A DNA stretch of 5,263 nt. It comes from Actinomycetota bacterium. Its GTDB lineage: Bacteria > Actinomycetota > Thermoleophilia > Gaiellales > Gaiellaceae. The position numbers and the translations under genes were made by a program. The DNA lies in the NCBI GenBank assembly GCA_013813345.1, contig JACCRW010000176.1:1-5263 (forward strand), in the 5' to 3' direction. Shown one piece after another: positions 1-5,263 of this stretch (positions are counted from its first letter, which is position 1; each line of letters starts with the position of its first letter). The notes beneath the pieces were generated by a model, which saw only the letters and a program-made list of their open reading frames with translations, was not told the origin of the DNA and did no database searches.

Positions 1-26
1 TCGCGCACCGTGGCGACACTCCGCAC

Positions 27-860
27 ATGAGCCGGATCGGCGTCGTCAGCGGGGCGGGCCAAGGCCTGGGCTTCGCGCTCGCCGAAGGCCTGGCGCGGCA
101 GCTCGCCACCGAGGACATCGTCTATCTGACTGGCCGTGACGCTGGGCGCGTGCGAGAGGCCGTCGACCGGGTGTCCGGGTCGCGAGCGGAGCTGCGCGGC
201 CACGTCCTCGACGTCACCGAGGGCGCAGCGGTGGAGGCTTTCGCCGAGGAGCTCCGCAGTCGCCACGGCGGCGTCGACATCGTCTTCTCGAATGCAGCCG
301 CACGGCTCACACCCGAAACACCGGCGGCTGAGCTCGTGAGACCGTTCGTCGCCACCAACAACCTCGGCACGACCGGCGTGCTGCGTGCCTTCGGTCCCCT
401 CCTCCGGCCGGGCGGGCGGCTGCTGGTCGTGGCGAGCAGCTTCGGTTCCCTGCGCCGGCTGCCCGCAGCGTTGCACGAGTCCTTCGACACGGACGCAATG
501 ACCCTCGACGACCTGGACGCCGTCATGCTCGCCTGGCGCGACGCCGTCATCGAGGGACGGGCAGCGGAGGAGGGCTGGCCCGACTGGATCAACGTTCCCT
601 CGAAGGTGGGCCAAGTCGCGGCCGTGCGGGTGCTCGCACACGAGCGCCGAGCAGACGACACTCCAGCCGGAACCCTGATCGCTGCGGTCTGCCCGGGGCT
701 GATCGACACAGACGCCTCCCGGCCCTGGTTCGACGACATGAGCGGCGCCCAGAGCCCCACCGCGGCCGCGGCCGCGCCACTCCGCTTGGCGCTCGAACCG
801 GTGGATCGGCGCTTCTACGGCGAGCTCGTCCAGTTCGGCCGGATCATCCCCTGGCGCTGA
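27..860 (+). CDS. Carbonyl-reductase-like SDR oxidoreductase lacking the catalytic Tyr
   Basis: A 277-residue Rossmann-fold protein of the short-chain dehydrogenase/reductase family, closest in pattern to animal and plant carbonyl reductases (CBR1 type). Visible motifs: cofactor loop SGAGQGLG (8-15); TGRD (35-38), where Arg37 suggests NADP(H); LDV (61-63); SNAA (88-91) in place of NNAG; Asn112 in the NNLGT segment; the serine pair 137/138; Lys193; and CPGLIDTD (222-229). About 50 residues separate the Ser and Lys regions, as in the CBR1-type insertion, and EEGWP (181-185) matches the CBR1 stretch just before its active site. At the YxxxK position the protein reads N-V-P-S-K (189-193), so the catalytic Tyr is Asn189 (codon AAC, 591-593). 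It may therefore have altered or no classical reductase activity; substrate unknown. The ATG at 27 gives a normal SDR N-terminus. No Shine-Dalgarno is seen in the 26 bases before it, and the frame is open to the window edge, so a leaderless mRNA or an earlier start is possible. No signal peptide or membrane segment is seen. Confidence 0.9.
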   Translation: MSRIGVVSGAGQGLGFALAEGLARQLATEDIVYLTGRDAGRVREAVDRVSGSRAELRGHVLDVTEGAAVEAFAEELRSRHGGVDIVFSNAAARLTPETPAAELVRPFVATNNLGTTGVLRAFGPLLRPGGRLLVVASSFGSLRRLPAALHESFDTDAMTLDDLDAVMLAWRDAVIEGRAAEEGWPDWINVPSKVGQVAAVRVLAHERRADDTPAGTLIAAVCPGLIDTDASRPWFDDMSGAQSPTAAAAAPLRLALEPVDRRFYGELVQFGRIIPWR

Positions 861-887
861 ATCGACGCCGCTGTGCCCCAAAGGATG

Positions 888-905
888 ACGCGCATCACGG
901 CGCGT
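888..905. terminator. Weak hairpin at the convergent gene ends
   Basis: The two convergent genes are separated by only 34 bp (861-894). The inverted repeat ACGCGC (888-893), a 6-base loop, and GCGCGT (900-905) lies here and spans the galactokinase stop codon (897-895). A second, overlapping 4-bp repeat pairs 884-887 with 893-896. There is no T-tract on either side, so it is not a canonical intrinsic terminator. It could be a bidirectional stop structure or a chance GC-rich repeat. Confidence 0.2.
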
Positions 906-1971
906 GCGGGATCGCTCCGGCCCCGTCGACCGCCGAGAAGACGAACGCCTGCGGCTCGTGACCCGTCCGGCTCCTGTAGCGGCGCGTCGCGGTCTCGACG
1001 ATCGCGGCCGCTGCGTCACGGCTTGCAAGCGCAAGGACGCAGCCCCCGAAGCCCGCGCCGGTGAGGCGGGCGCCGGGCGCGCCTGCCTCCAGGAGGGCCA
1101 GGACGAGCGTGTCGAGCTCGTGAGTCGAGACCTCGAAGTCGTCTCGAAGGCTCTGGTGGCTCGCGGTCAGGAGCGGACCGAGAGCCGCGATGTCGCCGGC
1201 CTCGAGCGCCCGCGCCGCCTCGAGCACACGCGCGTTCTCGGAGACGACGTGCCGGGCGCGCGGCTCGTCCGCGACCTGTGCGGGTGTCGCATCGCGGAGC
1301 GAGCGCAGTTCCAGCCGTGCCGCAACCGTCTCGCACGCTTGCCTGCGCTCCGCGTAGCCACTGTCGACGAGCGCCCTGGAGACGCCCGTATGCACGACCA
1401 GGATCGCGAGCTCGCGCGGGAGCGGAGTCGGCTCGACCTCGAGCGAGCGGCAGTCGATCAGAAGCGCGTGACCACGCTTTCCGGCGAGCGATGCGAGCTG
1501 ATCCATGATTCCGACCGGGACCCCGAGGGCGACTTGCTCGGCCTCCTGGCAGGCGCGAGCGAGGTCGAGCAACGGCAACTCGAAGCCGGCCGCGTCGTTG
1601 AGGGCGAGCGCAAGCGAGACCGACAGCGCCGCGCTCGACGAGAGCCCGGCGCCGAGCGGGATCGTCGAGGAGACGACCGCATCCATGCCGGCCGCAGGAC
1701 GACCGCGTGCAGCAAGCGTGCGGAGAACGCCCGCCGCGTAGCGACCCCACACGGCCTTCACATCGGCCGGCTCCGTGCTTCCGTCGGCGGCCAGCTCGAC
1801 CGCGCCCTCGAGATCGAGCGAGCGCAGGTGGACGATGCCGTCGGCGCGAGCCCGAGCGCGCACCGTGCAGCTCAGGTCGATCGCCAGCGGGAGCACGAAG
1901 CCTTCGTTGTAGTCCGTGTGGTCGCCGATCAGGTTGACGCGACCGGGGGCCCGGAACCAGCGCTCGCTCAC
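895..1971 (-). CDS. galK: Galactokinase-family GHMP sugar kinase
   Basis: A 358-residue cytoplasmic GHMP kinase that would phosphorylate galactose (or a close analogue) at C1 with ATP, the entry step of the Leloir pathway. Motifs in order: the galactokinase signature starting GRVNLIGDHTDYN (10-22), with Arg11 as the expected catalytic Arg; the ATP-binding loop PLGAGLSSSAAL (105-116); GIMDQLAS (154-161) with the catalytic-base candidate Asp157; a sugar-contact region around Tyr206 in SGYAERRQACE (204-214); and the C-terminal glycine motif TGAGFGG (304-310). Two oddities: the signature has Asp17 where galactokinases normally have Glu, a residue that contacts the sugar in characterised enzymes, and only 9 residues precede GRVN, so the N-terminal helix of the roughly 380-residue E. 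coli-type enzyme is missing. The start is GTG, overlapping the preceding stop in GTGA, with at best a weak GGA (1983-1981) nine bases upstream. It is the last visible gene of the operon. No galT or galE is nearby, so a related sugar-1-kinase specificity remains possible. Confidence 0.92.
   Translation of the reverse strand: MSERWFRAPGRVNLIGDHTDYNEGFVLPLAIDLSCTVRARARADGIVHLRSLDLEGAVELAADGSTEPADVKAVWGRYAAGVLRTLAARGRPAAGMDAVVSSTIPLGAGLSSSAALSVSLALALNDAAGFELPLLDLARACQEAEQVALGVPVGIMDQLASLAGKRGHALLIDCRSLEVEPTPLPRELAILVVHTGVSRALVDSGYAERRQACETVAARLELRSLRDATPAQVADEPRARHVVSENARVLEAARALEAGDIAALGPLLTASHQSLRDDFEVSTHELDTLVLALLEAGAPGARLTGAGFGGCVLALASRDAAAAIVETATRRYRSRTGHEPQAFVFSAVDGAGAIPHAP
1968..1971 (-). 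other. GTGA overlap coupling dehydrogenase to kinase
   Basis: The TGA of the Gfo/Idh/MocA gene (1970-1968) and the GTG of the galactokinase (1971-1969) share four bases. This arrangement usually means translational coupling within one mRNA, where terminating ribosomes restart. A 12-bp perfect palindrome (1970-1981) lies across the kinase start. One such palindrome is expected by chance in a window this size, so no function is claimed. Confidence 0.85.
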
Positions 1972-3026
1972 TGGGCCCAGTCCATCGGCTCGGGACGCCG
2001 AAAGTCCGAATGCACCTCGACGGCAAGGCCGCCCTGCTCGAGCGAGCGACGAACCGCGTCGAACACCTCGACCACGTGCGCGGCGTGCTCGCCGCTCGAA
2101 CGGTGCGGGCGTCCAGCTTCGACGGCCTCCGCGAGCTCGACGAGCGCCCGTCCCCAGTCGATCCCGTGGAAGGGCTCGCGCACCGGCGGAATCGTCGCGT
2201 ACTCACCGCCGCGCGCCTGCAGCTCGATGCGCGAGTCGGCCTCGGCCCAGGTCGGCAGGTAAAGCGAGCCGTCGTCGCCGTGGAGCTCGAGGCCACGCTG
2301 CTTGCCCGGGCCGACGTAGAAGCTCGCCGTGAGGCGGACGAGGACGCCGTCCGCCAGCTCCACGCTCGCGACGATGAAGTCTGGCGCCGCCGGCGTGAAC
2401 GGGCTTCCGTCGAGCCGCGTTCGCTCGGGCTCGAGCGTCTTCGCGAACGCCTGCACGCTGCGCGCAGGGCCGAACATCGCGGTAACGATCGTCAGCGGGT
2501 AGACACCGACGTCGATGAGCGGCCCGACCGCGTAGAGGGTGCGCGGATCCGGGTGCCAGGCCTCGAGCCGGCCCCAGTTCGCCTCGGCGTAGATCGCTCG
2601 AACCTCGCCGATCGCGCCCTCGCGGATGAGCTTCCACGCCGTCTGTGGCGCCTCGCCGAGGAGCGTTGTCGGGGCACTGCTCAGCCTGACGCCGTTCCGG
2701 CTCGCCCGCTCGACGAGTGCGCGTGCCTCGTCGTGGGTCAGCGCGAGCGGCTTCTCGCTGTGGACGTGCTTTCCCGCGGTGAGGGCGGCTTCGCTGACCT
2801 CGAAGTGGGCCTGCGGTGAGGTGAGGTTGACGACGGTGTCGACGGCCTCGTCCGCGAGGAGCGCTTCGAGATTCGGGTACTCCACCCCGCCGTGCGCGCC
2901 GACGAGCGCGGCTGCCCGGCCGGCACGGGGATCGGTCGCGCCAGCGAGCTCGAGCTCGGGGGCGTTCACGATCGCGGCGGCATAGCGACCGGCGATGTTG
3001 CCGGCCCCCGCAAGGCCGACTCTCAT
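1968..3026 (-). CDS. Gfo/Idh/MocA-family NAD(P)-dependent sugar dehydrogenase
   Basis: A 352-residue two-domain oxidoreductase, the usual family length. The N-terminal Rossmann domain opens with GLAGAGNIAG (4-13), followed by the TSPQAHFE stretch (69-76) and the hallmark EKPLAL (91-96), in which Lys92 is the expected catalytic lysine. The C-terminal sheet domain carries GPLIDVGVYPLT (168-179): Asp172 and Tyr176 occupy the positions that are Asp and His in inositol-dehydrogenase-like members. Tyr at this place is what I recall for the glucose-fructose oxidoreductase, dihydrodiol dehydrogenase and aldose dehydrogenase branch, so oxidation of a pyranose is plausible; the substrate is unknown. 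The frame stays open upstream to 3521, but that extension is Arg/Pro-rich and is the shadow of the neighbouring gene. The true start is ATG 3026, where the family N-terminus begins. It has GAGG (3040-3037) ten bases upstream and overlaps the previous stop as ATGA. No signal peptide or membrane segment is seen, so it should be cytoplasmic. Confidence 0.93.
   Translation of the reverse strand: MRVGLAGAGNIAGRYAAAIVNAPELELAGATDPRAGRAAALVGAHGGVEYPNLEALLADEAVDTVVNLTSPQAHFEVSEAALTAGKHVHSEKPLALTHDEARALVERASRNGVRLSSAPTTLLGEAPQTAWKLIREGAIGEVRAIYAEANWGRLEAWHPDPRTLYAVGPLIDVGVYPLTIVTAMFGPARSVQAFAKTLEPERTRLDGSPFTPAAPDFIVASVELADGVLVRLTASFYVGPGKQRGLELHGDDGSLYLPTWAEADSRIELQARGGEYATIPPVREPFHGIDWGRALVELAEAVEAGRPHRSSGEHAAHVVEVFDAVRRSLEQGGLAVEVHSDFRRPEPMDWAQ
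3023..3026 (-). other. ATGA overlap coupling isomerase to dehydrogenase
   Basis: The TGA of the TIM-barrel gene (3025-3023) and the ATG of the Gfo/Idh/MocA gene (3026-3024) overlap by four bases. A GAGG ribosome-binding candidate at 3040-3037 lies inside the end of the upstream gene, ten bases before the ATG. Together these fix the dehydrogenase start and argue for a shared mRNA. Confidence 0.88.
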
Positions 3027-3799
3027 CGCAGCCAAGCCTCGAGCTGCTCGCGCATCGCGCGAATCTCGTCGCTCGGGTCGTGCTGCTCCGGCTCGTGCTC
3101 GACCGTGAGCGCGTCCGAGTACCCGATTCGCTGCAACGCGCGGACGCACGCCTCGATGTCGACGATCCCCTGGCCCCAGACGCAGCTCTCGTGCGGCTCG
3201 TCCTTGTGCAGGACGTCCTTCAGGTGGACGCGGCGGACGTGGACGCCGAGCTCCTCGATCGCCAGGGCCGGGTCGTAGCCCTGCGTCGCCCACCAGCCCG
3301 TGTCGACCGTCGCGGCCATGGTTCCCGCTCCCGCCTCGATCTTCGCCAGCACCTCCGACGGCGATCGTTCCGGGTGGTTCTCGATCGCAAGGGTGACGCC
3401 GTGCTCCCGGAGGACGGGCGCTAGCTCGGCCGACTCGCCGGACAGGCCGCCGGAGATCGTCGTCGCCCCGACGGCTCTCGCGAGCTCGCAGGAACGCACG
3501 AGGTTCGATCGCTCGACCCACACGGCGTAGCTGGCGACCTCGAGCCCGCGTCGCGCGAGCGCTTCGCGGGCGATTGCGACGTGCTCATCGGTCGCCCAGT
3601 CGGGATGGAGATGGGCGCCCCAGAGGTCGATCGCGCCGAAGCCGAGGGCGCGGACGTCACGGAGCAGCGCATCGAGGCGCTCGCCGTACGGCTCGAGCGG
3701 CGCGAACGCCTCGTTCGTCGTCCGGTCGCCGTGGGCCCAGCCGTGCATCGCGAAGCCGGTCTCGCGCGCGACGAAGTTCGCCGTCATGAAGGCGATCAC
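3023..3799 (-). CDS. Sugar (phosphate) isomerase/epimerase, xylose-isomerase-like TIM barrel
   Basis: A 258-residue protein of the AP-endonuclease-2/xylose-isomerase-like TIM-barrel family (PF01261 type), which includes ketose 3-epimerases, sugar isomerases, inosose dehydratases and sugar-cleaving enzymes. The four usual metal ligands can be placed at the ends of barrel strands: Glu140 in AIENH (138-142), Asp166 in TVDTGWW (164-170), His192 in VHLKD (191-195) and Glu234 in TVEHE (232-236). GAIDLWGAHLHP (55-66) forms an early barrel strand with His63. A complete metal site suggests an active enzyme; the fold alone does not give the substrate. GTG 3799 is preferred as start because it overlaps the previous stop as GTGA and has AGGTG (3812-3808) eight bases upstream. 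ATG 3787, four codons later, is possible but has no visible ribosome-binding site. No signal peptide is seen. Its place between two oxidoreductases suggests it acts on an oxidised (keto) sugar or supplies a sugar to the next dehydrogenase; that is inference. Confidence 0.9.
   Translation of the reverse strand: MIAFMTANFVARETGFAMHGWAHGDRTTNEAFAPLEPYGERLDALLRDVRALGFGAIDLWGAHLHPDWATDEHVAIAREALARRGLEVASYAVWVERSNLVRSCELARAVGATTISGGLSGESAELAPVLREHGVTLAIENHPERSPSEVLAKIEAGAGTMAATVDTGWWATQGYDPALAIEELGVHVRRVHLKDVLHKDEPHESCVWGQGIVDIEACVRALQRIGYSDALTVEHEPEQHDPSDEIRAMREQLEAWLR
3796..3799 (-). other. GTGA overlap coupling FAD enzyme to isomerase
   Basis: The TGA of the FAD-dependent oxidoreductase (3798-3796) shares bases with the GTG of the TIM-barrel gene (3799-3797). 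The AGGTG at 3812-3808, inside the end of the FAD gene, is the best ribosome-binding candidate in the operon and helps decide for the GTG start. Confidence 0.8.
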
Positions 3800-5256
3800 A
3801 GCGCAAGCACCTGACCGGCGTCACGAAGGTCGTCCTGGAGTCGGGGGACGTCGACGTCCTGGACGGCGACTCCGCGCCGAGCGACCTGCGCGGCCGCCGT
3901 CCCGGCTGCCTGCCCGAGCAGCATCAGCGTCGGCTCCGTCCGGACCGAGGCAAAGGCGACGTGCGAGGCGGAGAGGCAGAGCGGCACGAGTAGGTTCTCG
4001 GCGTCCTCGCGACTCGGGGTCAAAGCCCGATACGGAATCGGATACGGCGGCGCCGCGACCGAGAGGTAGCCCTCGTTGAAGACCGCAGGCGTGCGCGTGT
4101 ATTCGGGAAGAAAGCGCCACGTCCGCTCGATCTCGCGAACGTCGATGTTGTAGGAGCCGAGCGCGACGACGTCGTCTCGAGGCCGCGCCTCGAGGAGGTC
4201 GCGCTCGGAGAGGACGAGCTCACCGAGCAGCCGGCGGCCGTCGCGCACGTAGAGCTGCTGCGGCCAGCCGTTCGTGTCCTCGAACTCGTCGGCGCACGGC
4301 CCGAAGCGGGCGACCTCGGCGCGAATCCGGGCGGGCACCGAGTCATCGTGCGTGAGAAAGTAGAGGAGCGACCGCGCATGGACGAGATGCTGCTCGCGGA
4401 TCCGCCGCCGATCCTCCTCGGCGCCGTCGGGATAACCGCGATTCGAGCCGTCGAGCACGTTGAACGAGAACGGCCCGATCGAGTTGACGTCGCACTTCCC
4501 GTTCGGGAGCAGGTCGGGCACGAGGCCGAGGAGGTCCCGGATCTCCACCTCCGCAGCCGCGAGGTAGCGGCGGAGCAGCTCGAAGCTGCCGGGGTCGTAC
4601 CCCTCCGGCTCGTCGAGCGGGAGGCGGTTCTCCTCGCGGTCGGTCAGGCAGAGGCGGTAGCCGTACGCCTGCAAGCCGCCGTCCCCCTCTCCGAGCCGCT
4701 CGCTGGGCCAGCCGCCCTCGTCGAGCTCGGGCTCGCGGATCCCCGGCAGCAGCGAGCCGTCGGCGGCGAACGGGTCGAGGAGAACCGAGAAGTTGTGCCG
4801 CCCGGGGCGGTAGGCGGGCTGGCGCCCGGCCCAGCGCTCGCCGTAGAGCTCGCGCGGCTCGCGGCCGACGGCGTAGGGAACCCCGAGCTCGGCCATCAGA
4901 TCGCCCTCGTAGCTCGCGTCGACGTAGACGGCCGCGTCCGGCCGCTCGCTCTCGCCAAGGCGGACCTCGACACCGGCGAGCATCGCTTCGAGGATGCGCT
5001 CCGCCACGTGCGGCTCCGGGCCTTTGATCGCCCAGAGCAGGGCGCCGTAGTGCTCGGCGACGGCCGCGTAGAACCGCCGAGCGAAGCCGCCGAGAACGCG
5101 AGTGTCGCCGACGTCCGTCCAGGAGAGCCCGCCCGAAACCATCCCTCCCACATGTCGATCTGGGCCGTAGAGGACGACGGTCGCGCCCGCCTCTCGCGCA
5201 GCGACGGCCGCCATCACACCCGTTGCCGTGGCGCCGAACACGGCGACATCTGTCAC
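3796..5256 (-). CDS. FAD-dependent oxidoreductase, PF12831 type
   Basis: A 486-residue flavoprotein of the FAD_oxidored (PF12831) group, common in bacterial sugar and glycan catabolic clusters and mostly of unknown substrate. The N-terminal beta-alpha-beta fold reads VAVFGATATGVMAA (4-17), with GATATG as the dinucleotide-binding loop, followed by HVGGMVSGGLSWTD (35-48). Other family blocks are YVDASYEGDLMA (111-122), YRLCLTDREENRLP (200-213), PNGKCDVN (251-258), GSNRGYPDG (270-278), ELVLSERDL (346-354) and GSYNID (367-372). The C-terminal FAD-side block runs from PYRALTPSREDAENLLVP (408-425) through CLSASHVAF (427-435) and RTEPTLMLLGQAAGTAAA (439-456). There is no signal peptide, unlike some secreted relatives, so it is probably cytoplasmic. 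Only about 15 residues separate the helix ending near AMLAGVEV and YVDASYEGDL; I would expect a longer strand-rich segment there, so this looks like an internal deletion or a short subfamily. The GTG start gives the natural MTDVAVFGA N-terminus. The frame is open over the last 7 bases, so an earlier start outside the window cannot be excluded. Confidence 0.92.
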   Translation of the reverse strand: MTDVAVFGATATGVMAAVAAREAGATVVLYGPDRHVGGMVSGGLSWTDVGDTRVLGGFARRFYAAVAEHYGALLWAIKGPEPHVAERILEAMLAGVEVRLGESERPDAAVYVDASYEGDLMAELGVPYAVGREPRELYGERWAGRQPAYRPGRHNFSVLLDPFAADGSLLPGIREPELDEGGWPSERLGEGDGGLQAYGYRLCLTDREENRLPLDEPEGYDPGSFELLRRYLAAAEVEIRDLLGLVPDLLPNGKCDVNSIGPFSFNVLDGSNRGYPDGAEEDRRRIREQHLVHARSLLYFLTHDDSVPARIRAEVARFGPCADEFEDTNGWPQQLYVRDGRRLLGELVLSERDLLEARPRDDVVALGSYNIDVREIERTWRFLPEYTRTPAVFNEGYLSVAAPPYPIPYRALTPSREDAENLLVPLCLSASHVAFASVRTEPTLMLLGQAAGTAAAQVARRGVAVQDVDVPRLQDDLRDAGQVLAL

Positions 5257-5263
5257 ACGAACG
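5253..5263 (-). other. Possible 3' end of a further upstream operon gene
   Basis: The FAD gene's GTG (5256-5254) is followed by A, so a TGA stop (5255-5253) overlaps it in the same GTGA pattern as two of the three downstream junctions. Read in that frame, the edge would end an upstream protein in Phe-Val-stop. Only 11 bases are visible, so this rests on the repeated junction pattern alone. Confidence 0.3.

Noticed and set aside
122..760. Minus-strand frame of 212 codons inside the SDR gene
   Set aside because: Its composition is rich in Ser, Arg and Ala without motifs, and the + strand encodes a coherent SDR. It is a codon-bias shadow.
1970..1981. 12-bp perfect palindrome at the galactokinase start, considered as an operator
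   Set aside because: About one 12-bp palindrome is expected by chance in a window of this length, and it lies within coupled coding sequence rather than at a promoter.
904..2262. Long + strand open frame (452 codons) antisense to the galactokinase and the end of the dehydrogenase gene
   Set aside because: Its product is Arg/Asp/Glu-rich with no recognisable fold, and the opposite strand carries clear family motifs throughout. Long antisense frames are expected at this GC content.
1016..2296. Minus-strand frame of 426 codons in another frame of the galactokinase region
   Set aside because: It is extremely Arg-rich and contains frame-shifted traces of the galactokinase and dehydrogenase. It is not a separate gene.
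2940..2960. Repeated GAGCTC/CTCGAG-like hexamers here and at many other sites, considered as a dispersed regulatory repeat
   Set aside because: They fall in coding sequence and follow from Glu and Leu codons (GAG, CTC) in GC-rich genes; spacing is irregular.
3027..3521. N-terminal extension of the Gfo/Idh/MocA gene frame by about 165 codons
   Set aside because: The extension is Arg/Pro/Gly-rich and lies over the TIM-barrel gene, which has intact metal-ligand motifs. The family N-terminus starts exactly at ATG 3026, which has an ATGA overlap and a GAGG site.

Overview
This 5.3-kb window is very GC-rich (about 70% by eye, not counted). Its coding regions are nearly gapless, several starts are GTG, and third codon positions are mostly G or C. 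That fits a high-GC bacterium, most likely an actinobacterium (Actinomycetia or the Thermoleophilia side of the phylum), but no phylogenetic marker is present, so this is an inference. I see no rRNA, tRNA, CRISPR array, insertion sequence or integrase.

Layout. On the + strand, positions 27-860 encode one carbonyl-reductase-like short-chain dehydrogenase/reductase (SDR). A 34-bp gap separates it from a convergent minus-strand block that fills the rest of the window. In transcription order (right to left) the block encodes a PF12831-type FAD-dependent oxidoreductase (5256-3796), a xylose-isomerase-like TIM-barrel sugar isomerase/epimerase (3799-3023), a Gfo/Idh/MocA-family NAD(P) sugar dehydrogenase (3026-1968) and a galactokinase-family GHMP kinase (1971-895). 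All three junctions are exact 4-nt stop/start overlaps (GTGA, ATGA, GTGA). The first gene in view also starts with GTGA, so an upstream operon member may lie just beyond the right edge.

How the genes may work together. The four minus-strand proteins form a cytoplasmic sugar-processing cassette: two redox enzymes, a metal-dependent isomerase/epimerase-fold enzyme and a sugar-1-kinase. A reasonable guess is catabolism of galactose, a galactoside or a related sugar. The kinase would feed a Leloir-type route and the other three would oxidise, isomerise or cleave the sugar. No galT, galE, glycosidase, transporter or regulator lies in the window, so substrate and order of reactions cannot be settled here.

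Main oddities. (1) The SDR keeps the carbonyl-reductase architecture but has Asn189 where the catalytic Tyr of the YxxxK motif should be. (2) The FAD enzyme appears to lack a segment between its FAD-binding N-terminus and the conserved DASYEGDL motif. (3) The galactokinase has Asp for Glu in its signature motif and a short N-terminus. (4) This particular four-enzyme operon is not one I recognise as a characterised pathway.
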